From NCBI RefSeq assembly GCF_030867145.1, contig NC_134414.1:127174465-127238464 (forward strand): DNA of 64,000 bases, written 5' to 3'. Origin of the DNA: Opisthocomus hoazin. Taxonomy: Eukaryota; Chordata; Aves; Opisthocomiformes; Opisthocomidae. The first letter of the stretch is position 1. Every line of letters begins with the position of its first letter. Of this stretch, positions 11,992-24,690 are shown one piece after another. Made by a program: the position numbers and the translations under genes. The notes beneath the pieces were generated by a model. The model did no database searches and was not told the origin of the DNA. It worked only from the letters and a program-made list of their open reading frames with translations.

Positions 11992-14638
11992 AGGTTAGCA
12001 GGACCTAAGAGCAAAACTGGTTTGATTTCCAGAGGCTACCAAGAGACTTATATAATTATATATCATGCTTATCTTGTATTTCAGATAATTAATCCTAAAT
12101 TCTAAAAGCCACACAAATAAAACAAACATCCCAAGAAGCTACACAGTTAAAATTATTTCAAAGTTTTGAACCTGTGCCTCTCTGTTGCCTGTTCCACTCC
12201 AAATCTCCTTTGGTAGTCATTAGATCCTTTACTTGCATGCCAAGAAGGGATGTGCAAGACAGATGTCACTAGTTTCTTAACTTTTTCAAGGATTCAAGAA
12301 AAGTCAAGAGTATTTTGAGCTATGGCACCAAGAGTGAGAGCTCACAGCTGAGGCTCTAGGGGTAGGTCCGTCACATCTCCTCATCTCCCTGCAACCAGCC
12401 ACAGATGACCAATGCTGCAGGACCTGAAAGGTCTTAATTAGGGTTTCCTAGACAAGTTGTATGCCAGAAACTTCACATGTTACCAAAACACTGTCGGAGC
12501 TGACGACCATCTCTTTCTGCTCATGCACAATGCACAGAGCCCAGAGCTGCTGCCAGCTGCTGCTGTTACCAGTGGCAATACTGGTGTAAAGTGATTTTGG
12601 GGACCATGCTTCTAAGTGAAACTCTAGCATCAGCAATGAGCGATCAGGAGATGGTGAAGGGTAGAGGGATTTACAGCAGGAAGATAAATGATTTGTGTGG
12701 GAAGCCTACCGGCACAAGGACCATCAGAGTGACTGCCAATGCCAAAAAAATGCATTTCTTGCACTAAGCTGAGTTCATGTAACAGCAACTGAAAAGAAGC
12801 CAGTGAAGAAACTGTGAACGTGGCCTTGCTTACAGCAGAGACCACTAGAGCGAACTGCTGTACAGCAGCGCAGCAAGAGAGTTCCCTGCCTCATGAACCC
12901 AAAGGCTTTTACCCTCCTGTGGAAAATGATACAAACGCAGACCTCTGTGGCTAGCAGCAATTTCCTCAAATACAGTAGTATGGGAGCACAAAAGAAAGCT
13001 AAAAATAAAGCACAACTTTAAAAAAAACATTAAACCCGCAGCTCATTTTGTGTTCGTTTGCCAGACCAGACTATTCATTGCTTGCAAATATTTGAGGATT
13101 GCCAAGTATTTGTAATAGTGTTTGTCGCTCCTAAAACATCGATCAATATTAACAAGATTATGAAATTTAGAATGCCCAAGTGCATTTCCTTTCTTCCCCT
13201 AATGCTCTCTCCAGTGTGTTTCAGCCATGTAGTGGAGGAATAGAAATAGCATCGTCAGGATTACTAAACCAAGCCCAGAGTAAGAATAGCAAATAATCCA
13301 AAAAATATTAAGCGAACTATATATACACCATACAAAAATGACTAATGCCACATACATCTGGAGGAAATTAGAGTTAGTTTGAAATAATGAACTAACCAAG
13401 CAGGACCAACTTCATCATTGTTGCTTTTCATGGTGGTCAGCACTAGCAACAGTCAAAAGATACATCCATATTTGTACACTCCATTTTTTATCTGTCACTG
13501 CAGCTCTGCATAATTAATTCTATCACATCCTCCATCATCCAGACATATTGCCTAATATGTAAATATAAATTGCTGCATTTCTTCTTGTCTCTCTCCCATC
13601 CAAACCACAGGTATCTGCCATATGCAGCATATTATTAAAACTTCGACGAAGGCAAAAGTTAATAACTGGTTTCTCCATAGGAAAACATTTTATGCTACAA
13701 AGGGATTTATTATCTGAAGTCACGCAGGCTGCAAAGTTTGCTGATGAGAAACAACCCCTCCACCATATTCAACTGTTTTGACAACTGTTAAATACAAGTG
13801 ATGACACACTTGAAATACCTAGTCTGAAACAAGATAAGATGAATACTTCATATTAAAAGCTTTCTTGTACTAACTCCTGTTTTTGCATGTATTAGCACCA
13901 ATAGCAGAACAGCACTTGAAACAGATGAAAGCAGAATTGGACTTGTAACCTTTAATATGAGTCAGATGTGATTCATAGCTCAAGCTATGTTGTTCCTACC
14001 TGTACTCGCTTAATTTATAATAAGTAATAGACCCCTTAAATACTGCCTAGCTGGCCTGGGATCCACAGCCTTGCACTTCCATCATGGCATTTCAAGCCTA
14101 GGACAGGGCATGAAAGAAAGAAGCTGTTGCTGCTGGGTAGCGGGGCTCGGTAAAGACACCCCAGAGCCCTGGCTGAACACACAGTGGGCCAGACACGAGG
14201 CTCTCTCCACATCTCCTGGCTTCCAGCCTGAAGCTACCTCGTGTCCTCCACCGCCTTTTTCTTTTTGAGTAGCAAAGGCACTGAATTGGGTCAAGTGGGC
14301 AGACTGGAGGCTCAATGTCTCTTCAACTCATGAGTGAAAATCCCTGCACTCAGAGACCTACCCAGAGTGACGACAGCTCTCCAGCACCCCTCCAGAATTT
14401 CCTTAAGGACACAGCAGACTGGGAAAAAAAGTCCTAAAACATCTCAGTGCACAGACTTATGCTTGAAAAGATATTAATAGGTCAAAAATGTGATAGAAAA
14501 GGGCAATATGCAACCAGAATAGAATGTGTTTGTAGGTAGTTTGCCAACAGCCTACACAATAGCTTGTATGAAGTGAATATTGAAAAGATAAGAAGTTTGT
14601 TTTCAAAGGCCAGTGGAAAGTGTATGAGAAAGAACAAG

Positions 14639-14661
14639 AGTAAAGACTATTAGTCTTTACT
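14639..14661. repeat. Perfect 11-bp inverted repeat with 1-nt centre
   Basis: AGTAAAGACTA, T, TAGTCTTTACT. The arms match exactly. The 1-nt centre makes it more like a palindromic dimer site or cruciform-prone sequence than an RNA hairpin. No open frame or motif explains it. Confidence 0.75.
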
Positions 14662-16570
14662 ACTCCAATGTATTTGTTGTGTAGCATTTTATAGGCAGGT
14701 GGAGAACACCATTCTGTCCTAGTATAGGTCAACCACATATTAGCAGCCCACCATGCTAAAGCTGTTATTTTTTGTACTGTGTGGATTTCTTTAAATCTAG
14801 CTTCCAGGCTTGGCTCACAAAATGGGTTTTTTTCCTTTGATGTGGACTACTGATATCTCATGCGTACTATAACATGTCCAAGCCCGAGCAACTGCAAGCA
14901 GAGTCAAGTGCTTGCAAGCAATGACAGCAAACAAAACTATGAATGTTGGTATTTGTGGGATTTGTCTCTCTAAAAGCAATCTCAGAATGCCAGCGCACTA
15001 AGATGAAACCATGCTGTTAAAACCAAAACGTTTCACACAGCTGCTTCCAGAGCAGGGCAGCAACACTTTTGACTCTCTAGAAAACTACCATAACCAATTT
15101 CTGTATAAAACTCAAGTGCTCAAATGGCAGCACAGACTCAAAAGAAAGGTTATCCAACCCCAAAGTGAATTTCCAAGCCTCACGGCGTCGAAAGTACTGG
15201 TGTTAGATTAACAGCAAAGCACACCGGGTTTTCTATTAGTCAGCACTAGAAGCCTGTTGGGGCAGGGTAGGGGAAGGAGCTCCAAGTCAGTGCATTGCCA
15301 ACTGAAGCCCACTGTCGGTACTATTTTCTGTACTTCTATAGACACACCTGTATCTGTGTCATTTAGACATGGCGTAAAAACATTTATTGGGGTAAAACTG
15401 ACACCTATTTGTCAGTTCAAAGCAATGCCATAAGGCATCCCCAGTTCTGTTCTACAGAAGACAGAAGGGGTTGTCTTTCCACATCACTGCTCCTGCTCAG
15501 ATAGAGCAGTGTCACAACTATGCCAAAGCAGACACAGTATCTTGTCAACAGTTGAAAAATGAAAGAAAGAGGTTCCCGTCAACTTCTCTCACAATGTAAG
15601 CAGCAGGCACACTCAAAATAGATGAGGTTACCATGGGAAAAAAAAAAAATCTGTAAATGCAGGTTAATTCACAGGCAGCTGCACTCCAACTTCTGTGGCA
15701 ACTAACAGATGTTCAGGTAAAGCTAAGATAAGATTGTGAACATATCTATGGTTTAAGCGGTTATGATCTGCACAAAGCCTGCCACCAGTTAAATGTTCAT
15801 TTCCAATGAACTCATTTCCAGTTTGTGGGGGAAGACTAACATGTCACTCATTTGTCCTCTATAGCAGCTGTTGTCCATACTGAAGACCTGTATTAAACCC
15901 CTCCTCAGAGAATTTTAACACTTATTTTTCATCACATATAAATCTCAGTAAGTAAATGGAAGAGGACTCTATTTCTGCCCTGCCTCAGAGGCATGCAGAA
16001 GCAGCTTTTGGTCTTTGTGCCTGTTTTGCCCTCCCTCCTGCAAGCTGGAGCACCAAGCCTTTCCTTACAGACCCTCAATTCAAACACTGGACAAGGGTAA
16101 TCACATTTCACACTTCATGGTTTAAACTGATCACCATATGGATTAGGAAGGAAACTCTATCTCACTGCATATGCAACTATCACACAAGTTCATAGCTCTC
16201 TCAGTGGTTTCTTTGCTGCAGTCACAAGAATTGAGTATTTGCCACAGTTGGAGACGTGGATGCTGAACACACGCATCTTCTCCTTGCTGCTTTCTCTTGT
16301 TGGCTCCATATTTTTGAAACTTGTCCAGAGCAGAAATCATGACAACGGTTTCGTTGCTCCGAGCTGAGCATACTTTGTACTTATTTAACATGTTGCACTT
16401 TCACTTACTAATAATGACTTGCTAGGGAATTCCCTTGCTGTGCTAGTTAAACTGCACCGGAAGAGTGGCTTTGATCATCTTCAGAGCTATCCTCCTGCAT
16501 TTAGTCTTTGGGACAGATTTATCACTTCAGATTAAGACTTACCACAGTCCCCATTAAAACCCTTAGCCAT

Positions 16571-16645
16571 TTTGGGGGTTTTGGTTGGCTTTTTTGTTTT
16601 GTGGTTTGTGTTTGGTTTTTTGTGTTTGTGTGTTGGGTTTTTTTT
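16571..16645. repeat. T/G-rich low-complexity tract
   Basis: About 75 bp made almost only of T and G in GGTTTT, TTTGG and TGTGTT units. It produces a chance plus-strand frame rich in Phe, Val and Trp (16508-16702). Confidence 0.8.
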
Positions 16646-19600
16646 AAGCACAAATTTAGCATTTTAAAACTATTCTTAGGGAAATGCAAAATTTTATTTT
16701 AAGCAATTTTTTTCTTAATTCCCTCACAGTGTGTCTGCCCAGGTGTCTGTCCTTAACAGCTGTGAGACACCCACTGGGTAAGAACATCTGGGCACCTTCT
16801 CAACAATTCCCACGATTTTGGCACAGAACATAACTGCGGTTTCCAGGGCCTGAATCCCCATTCAAGAGATGCCACACCTTCAGCTGCTGCCAGGCTGCAG
16901 CAGTAACAGCAGCAAACCTGTCTGACGCAGGGCAGGCGATAGGAATAACTATGCCATGTTTCTCCCCGCCAACCCAGAAAGCGGATTTGGCAGGAACATT
17001 CTTCAGAGGCACACAGCAGCAGAGCAGAGAAACTGCAGAGGAAAAGGGCTTTTGGCCCATTTCAGACAGCTGTGTATTCTTCAGTGCTTCATCTAATCAG
17101 CACCCAAACAACAGAGCTGCCACCCCTTTGGAGAACATGTACAGAGGGAGCCACTCGGCTTCATACCCTGCATCTCTGGCTGCTGTATCTCACCCCCCCC
17201 CTAGCAATTATTGTTCAATTCTTCTCACCTCAGAAACTCCAAAGACTCTTCTCCAGCTTCATCGCCCCTTTTCCTGACAGATTTGCTTCTTCAGCCCTCT
17301 TTCCCATGGCTAGATTTTGTGCTTCCTTCAGGAAGGCTACACAGACATTTCACACAATAGTTGCCATCGCCATGATGCCGTGTGCTGTCCACACAAGGAA
17401 GACCTGTAGACTTGCCACATAAATCCTACTGTGTAATTGATTTGCATGCCAGCATTTCTGGGTCACAGCAAGCACTCGTGCTTTGGGGAGCCTTTCATAA
17501 GCAAATGACTTCAGATTGCTCTGCTCTGACAACGGTTGTTGTTTATTCTTGAAGCTCCAGTCAAAACTGGAGCCCCAGTGATGCCAGATAAATAGGCAGG
17601 TAAACACAGCCCCTGCCTGAAAGGACTTGCTGTATAATTTATGTCAACATGCAGTCAGACCAAAGAAGAGTAGTCCAAGTTCAGGATCTGGAAGCATGGG
17701 GTTGAAGAAAGGTAGAAGAAAACATTGACCAAAATGTTGCATCACCACAGGTTAGGGGTTTTTCCCCCCGCCACCTGACTGCAGAAGCACGGGGCTGAGT
17801 GGGACCTCACGAGTTCATGCCACATAGCCATGACCCCAAGCAGGGTCAGCTGCACCCATTGCACTCCTGGCAGACGTGATCTACATGGTTTGAACAGAGA
17901 TGCTGCGAGATGCATATCCCAACTACTGTTACTGTCAGCAAAATCTGCTAATGCCTGTTCTGGCCACCGTGGACCAGAGATCATTACTTTTGTCTTTGCA
18001 GGCAACTAATTTATTTGAAAGTTTTAATTTCTTTCAGCCATACTTTCCCTAAATTACACAGTCCCGTGCCTTTCACTTCACAGCGTAGGGCCCTGGTCTT
18101 TCTTCTTATTTCTTTCAAGCCCCTCCAGTTCGTCTTACAGAGGAATTGCCGCTAATCTCGACATGGAGTACGATCACTTTGCATGTCCTGTCACCTCTGT
18201 CTGTCTAGCCTTGTGGAATAACTGGCTTTTTCACTATAATATATTGCCTCAGTCATTCATTTTTTGGTCTTTCTCTGCAGAACTGCAGCCTATCCTTGTT
18301 TCCCGCCTTGTGACTAATTGACTGATTATTGTTACAATGCAGAAATTCACATTTGTCTTCCCTACACTACAATCTATTGTCAAACAATTTTTCCAGTTCC
18401 TCTCAGTTATTTTGAATCAGAAGCTTCTTACCTAAAAGTCCTGAGCCCCACCTCCTAGCCCAAATTTTGCATTATTAAATACATCAAATCATGAATCACT
18501 GTTCCGCTGCCCAAGTCACTGGGGAAAATATTGACTGACTTCAGGCCTTGTGGATGCATTCCTTCACTTGGATAATGATCCCCTGAGAACTACTTGAAGA
18601 GCACTTTTCTGATCCACTCTTCTATTATATTGCATTTCCCTAGACTTATCCAGCAAGATAACACCAATATTTAGTTAGATTTTATCAATAAAGGACATAT
18701 TCACACTGGCTTTATCATGTTTTAAAAACTGATATAAACTACTCTTGTGTTGAAAATGAACTGCCAAAATGCTTCCCTCAGCGGAGTACTGCCAGAAAAT
18801 AGGCAGATTAAAACATCTTCAGGAAGAATGGATTTACCAAGCAGAAGAGGGAAAGTGACAAGTGTCCCATGTTCTCTCTCTGAAAACACAGCCACCTTTC
18901 GCCCTCCCTTCCAAAAACTGATCTCCTAATATCTGTCCCCAAGCCCTCTCTGAAGCAAATTGGGTTAGCCATTGCTCATCTGTTTCCATCACCCCGTTGA
19001 AAAACAGGCCTTGATACGCTCTTCAAGAGGATCAGAGAGGCTTGGTTTGTTGCTGCATCAAACAAAATCCCCTTTTTTCCCCAGTTCAAGGGATTTTGGC
19101 TGACAGCAAAGTCCATGCTAACTTCAGACCAAGGACACGTCTGTGGTGCTCACGAGGAGCAAGCCAGCCTCACAGGCAGCCACCGCTCTCCATTGCACGC
19201 CAGGTCCCGCTCCCCTCCACACACGCACGGCGAGGCCGTGTCTGGTGTTTGTGCTGGATGGAGCAAAGACATATTTTTCCTTGCTGCACCCTGCAGAAGG
19301 CAGAGTGAAAGAAGAATTGCACTCGTAAGCGTAAAAGCTTAGGGTCCAACCAGTTTCAACAAAGTCAGGATCCAAAAAGAACATAAAAAGAATAGGAAAG
19401 AAACAGCGCCAAAAATACAGCATAGCTTAATTCAAAAAGCATCAGCTGATAGTGTCAATGATCAACATGGTCTGCACGTGCTCAGGTTTATTTCCCATTA
19501 ATTTCCAAGGGGCATGCAATAGCATGATGAAACCAGAGATCTAAGAGGCCTGGACGTAAAATTATTATTTGACACCTCAAAAAAAATTCCATCACCCAAG

Positions 19601-22600
19601 CCTCAGAGAAACTCAAAATTTGGATTTCCTAAATGGCTAAACCATTTTGCAGCAAAATTCCATTTTACTGCTCTCAGTTGTACTATTCTCTTCTACAGTC
19701 AAGCACGACATTGCAGAAACTATTCCTTGTTGACTCTAATAGCACCGTTTCTCATTAACACTGGTCAGTGGATCTTTCGGTTTGAAGACCAAAGTGAGTA
19801 GTCATTTAATTTGCGTGAAAAACGGTTATCTTTCCATTCAAAAGGCATTTAAAGCTGGAAATAAAGAGAGGCACTTTGTCATAATGAAAATATTTAGAAC
19901 ATTACAATCAGTTTCAAAGAGATTTAAAAACTGCCTAATGCAATTCCCTGTGATTTTTTCCTTTACTTATAAATTCCAGTGTTTCATAAATCTTACTGTT
20001 TTGCTAAAGCCAAAAATTCAACACCATTACATATTACTCCATAAAATAACATCACTTCCATGGTATAGGAAACAAACTGTAAATCAGTAACTTGGTCTTT
20101 ATGAGAATCTTTTAAGAGAGCATAGCTTTTCCACAGCAAAAACTATCAGCTGGAAAACTGCCATATACACCGTACTGCTGCTTTAGCAGGATTGCCTGCA
20201 ACAGCAAAATATTCCTACTTTGGCCATCACCAGGAATATGCAAGCTCTGCTTGCTAAAGGGCAGGCTTTACAGTGTTTCATAACTCATCCACCGTAGTAT
20301 GGGATACTTTAAGTTCACTCTTGTGGAGCGTTGTCCCAGCACTGTCATGTCCCACCCTCGCGCAGGCTATAGGACACTTCGAAGCAGGTTTCTTGCCTGC
20401 AAGCACAAAGATGAGACTTAGATCAGCCATAAGGAAGATTAAGTATCAACACCAGGCTCATCATCCAGCACAGAGCCTGCTCCACACAAACTACCGCAAG
20501 CTTGCAGGAGTTATTTTTCACTCCTCCCAAAGAGCTGCCCACTGTCACTGAAAATTTGTCGTCACATATGCCACCTGAGACCAGGCACAGCCAGTCCCCA
20601 TGGCAGGAAGAAACAAGTGCTCTGAAACAGAGCACTGCAATGAGATGCTGGAGAATCAAGATATGCAGGACCTCTAAACTGCACCTCTCCTTCGCAGGTC
20701 CAGTGAACAACTCCACCGTCTAGTACTGGGAAAAGAGAACCAGAAAGAGTATGCACAAGCCTGTTACAACTTGCACCTGTGAAATGCAACCTCTTTTGCA
20801 GCCCTCCGTTCCCATTTTCACACATGTACAGAATTTGTAAAGACAGAGGTAGCCTTAAACCTAACCTCAAAGTATGGGCCACAGAATTACTATTAATAAT
20901 ATTCATTAACTTTGTAATATGCTTATATTAGAAGACTCTTTCAGCAAGACACACAGACAGGTGGGTCTGTGATTGCAGACAGCAAGCAGTGGAGAGGCCA
21001 GCAGGGTCTGTGCAGTTTAATAACAGCTTCATACCCTCATGCAACTGTCCCCAGGGTGGGGATTTGCACGTCTTGACTTCACATTTGTTACTAGAGGCAC
21101 AGTTTTTACCCCCGTCGTGTTGCTGATAGGAGCTCAGACACCTGAGCAATTTTAGCTCTCTGTTCATGGTAGTTTAGGTCTGTATTAATTCTGAGCTTGT
21201 AGGGAGGTGACAGTGCCCATTGCCATACCCTTGGACCTCCACCCTCCAACAAAACAGAGCTCTGCTCAGCACGTCATCATGTGACCATCCCACCAGCTAC
21301 AACTGCCCCCTACAAATATTTTCCATAAATACACTGAACAGTAGAGCCTGCCCCCAGTACAAAGCGTGGAAGTAACTGGCTTCTTCCCCCTCCCCACTGG
21401 TGGGGTGACAAGGTGGTGGTACGTGTGTGGAGCCACAGCCACAAGGGAGGCAGGCAGGGATAGCAACAGACCGACAATACACACATAGCTACTTGCTCTT
21501 TAATTGCTCCTTTTTATTTGCTTTTTATTGCTGTTTTTTAATTTCTTTAATTGCTTCTTTTACAAAGCTTTATGGCATCTCTGTGTCTCTTCAAACACTG
21601 CCTGTGCTCCCCTCTTACTGCACAGTGATCTCTTAGCTGTACCAGAAGCAGCTCCCAAGGCAGTGGGGGCTGATGAAGCCCAAGGGGGGGACAGAAAGCT
21701 CCCAGTGTGGCTTTCCCTGCATTCATAAGGGCTCCCCTGCATGGATTCTCTAGTGCCTACGAAAGGCTGCAATCACCTCCTGACTCTCTCTGGGGGATCA
21801 GCAATGGCTTCTCCATCCTTTCATTTGCTTTCATAAACCTTGGCAAAAGTTAATTATGCTGAGTACCATTCTCCTTCTATCATTCTTAACCAAAGTTGGA
21901 CAACAGATGCAAAGTGTTTTCAGGCAGAAAAAGTCAGATAGAATAGCAGGTCTGATCAAACAGCTCTATGTCCTTAGAAAAGCATGTTTGGGTTGTTCTT
22001 TTTTTTATTTTTTTACTTGTATTAACCCTCTTTTTGCTGCCAGTTTACCTTTTAAATTTCAGTGGTATTTGGCTCTTCCACACAGCCTTGCTTATTTCTA
22101 GGTACTGTGTAAGAATCAGTGCTTGATTCACATCACTTTGCAATGCCAAAACATGTTTAAGAATAACTGTGTACTAAAACCTTTCCTTTTACACAAAGGC
22201 TTATAAGCCATTCCTCCCATTTTAAAGTTAAACTTAAATTTCAGATCTAAGCAGTTCTAAGTCACATTTACAAAAAGCTGGTACATGTAAAATATGCAAC
22301 ATTGGCTGCAACTGGCTACAGACTGGTGCCAGTTTAGAATACTTATGCAAGACAAGAATAGACAGAGGGAAATAGCTCTCAAACCCCACTGAAGAACATG
22401 CCCTTTCCCAGGCCCTGTGTTTTGCTTAATGCTCTGTCCATAATAATTTTCCAATCTGCTGGAGGCTGGTGGCCCCGCTGCTGGGGAAGGGGCCTCCACT
22501 GACTCCCTCTGAAGCAAGGTATGCCAGTCAGATTTCTCATTTCCACTCCCGCTTTGTCTCACACTTCATTTCCCCATCAAAAACATACTTTGAATCTTTT

Positions 22601-23973
22601 AGTCTCATGCTTTTTCCACTCGACCCTGGTATCCTCCCAGACTACTACAGCATAACCAAGCATCAGCATCCTGGCTATACTGCCTATGTTTCCGAGGACA
22701 ATGAGCATATGAAGTAGGCAAAGAGGTGTCCATGAACATGATAATTTTTAAGTATGTTCCCCTATGCTACAGGAAGCTACTAAGGAGACTCCTATTCACA
22801 TTCATCCCTCTTCCCCAGCAACACCTCTAGCAGACACTTGCATTGCTCTGCTGAGGTCCAGCTCTGGAAAAGGCTCTGCTCTCCACTAAGGTTGCTGCTC
22901 CCTCTGCTTTCAGCAGCAAAATGTTCACAAAGCCTAAAATAACAGCTCCATCCGTCATGAGCTGCACCTTGAGGTCTGTTCACAGGTCCCCTGCATTAAC
23001 AACAACAATAATATAGCTATTAACTTCTATCTTCTGTGAAAAATGGCATTCGGAAGGGGAAGGCAAGTCGCGGACCCGCAGGGTCTCCCATGGGTGGTGT
23101 TTCAATATTCACAGCCACCTCCATCCCTCTTCCCTTCTTTTGTGCCCACTGCATCAATGAGCCCTATGAGACATCACAGAGTGGGTGGACCCACCGGCAA
23201 CGGCAGATGAGGGGCCCAGGACATCCAAACATCAGTACAGTCACATGGACAAAAAGCTACTCGCACTGCCTGCCTCTCTGCGATCCCTAACACAGATGTG
23301 AGGTTTGAGCCTGCACAGCTCACCAGTGCTGCACCATTGTTTTTTTCTTCCTAGGAGTCTAAACCAAGTCAAGATTAGACATGCTGGGTGATGTTAGGCT
23401 GGTTATGTCTCCTCTGCCTGTTCCTTCGTCCCACATGGTGTGATAAGCTCTTGGTGAAATGCTGTGGCTGGAGAAGGGGGTGCTATTTAAAGCTTAGACT
23501 TTAATAGCCTAAATTAAATAACTAAAAGAATAGCATCCTGAAGGTTCTTTAGTAATTAGGTAGATATTTGTATTAAATACTTCATTGTAGATAAACCAGT
23601 CAAGAATCAGTTTCCATTCTCAGAAAACTTTCTGATCTTTAAGAATAGTTTAGTCTTAACAGGAATGAAAGGCTGAAAATCCCCAAGTTAAGACCAATAA
23701 AAATCTTTTAGATGCAAATTTCTGATTTCAGTAAAGAGAACCATTGTCTTAAACATTCTTCATTTTCAAATGTCTTAAAATATCAGATGCAGTTTGGTTT
23801 AAGTATACTCTCTAACAAGCCAAACGAAGCACAATATCATCCCAAAGCATGACTGATTAGACATAGACATTTCATCTCAAAATGAGATATTCTGATTTTA
23901 TCCAGTGAAAGTCAAATAGAGGAAACTAATCACTCCAATTTTTGCTGAATATTCTTCCCCCTCCCCGCAGATC

Positions 23974-23976
<3 letters not shown>

Positions 23977-24004
<28 letters not shown>
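23977..24004. repeat. (TA)14 microsatellite
   Basis: Fourteen uninterrupted TA units followed by AATATA. This is a simple dinucleotide repeat and likely variable in length. Confidence 0.95.
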
Positions 24005-24008
<4 letters not shown>

Positions 24009-24539
24009 TAGCAAGTGTTTAAATTTTGGTACATTCTCTATCCTACAGAAAACCTTTTCAACAAAACTTTCCCAAGCATGTTGAGCTATGGCTCGAGAAC
24101 CTTCCACTTGGGAAAGGCCTCATCCACGGCCACCAGCAATGCCTCCCACAGCAGATACCAGTGTTTGCTGGGAGCATTACGATTTCATCCTTAAACTGTC
24201 TGCATGCTCTTGGCAGACAGCTATTGTGTCTGCATCAATACAGCTGCTATCTGATAATCTAAACCCCACATTATTGTTTCCAAAGGAAAAGCCTGCTTCC
24301 CTTCTTTCTTCTCATTTCCTGAAAAACCCCTGTTCCCTGATTCAAGAATCTGACACTCATTTATCCATGGAGTTGTTTCAAATTAACTATTCTGCTTGGA
24401 GGTTATATTCTACTTTACTACAGAATAAGGGCTTTTTTCGTGTGTTGGACAAGATCTCATTCCCTAAGGCCACTGCTCATCCTGCAAGCCTCCCCCTCCA
24501 CAGTTCCTCGCTGTCCTGCTCTCAGTTAGGGCTATCTGA
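24005..24539. other. Non-coding segment with a chance open frame
   Basis: A plus-strand frame of 201 codons (24088-24693) begins here. It has no recognisable domain, and a frame this long is near what chance could give in 64 kb. No repeat family is seen. Confidence 0.5.
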
Positions 24540-24690
24540 AGAGCAAGTGTTGGGTCCCAACTCGGATATTCCCCTCTCCAGCGTCACGCGTTGGCTGGTG
24601 CGGCCAGCCACCACCAGCCGCGGCACGTTGCCTCCGGTTGCCTCAGGGAGATGGAGCCGTGCCCATCCTGCCAAGAGGAAGCCGGAAGGG
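24540..24690. other. Local CpG-rich patch, possible exon or regulatory block
   Basis: About ten CpGs cluster between 24,560 and 24,695 in a CpG-poor region. On the minus strand CTTCCGGCTTCCTCTTGGCAG|GATGGGC is a good acceptor-like sequence leading into the patch. I find no matching strong donor and no recognisable protein. It could be an untranslated exon, an enhancer or a chance GC patch. Confidence 0.25.

Larger units (their letters stand above)
11992..23976. other. Non-coding segment
   Basis: About 12 kb with no recognisable gene. It includes an 11-bp inverted repeat at 14639-14661 and T/G-rich low-complexity DNA at 16571-16645. Open frames such as 16951-17277 plus, 19124-19423 minus and 20562-20906 minus overlap others on the opposite strand and match no family I know. 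Confidence 0.6.
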
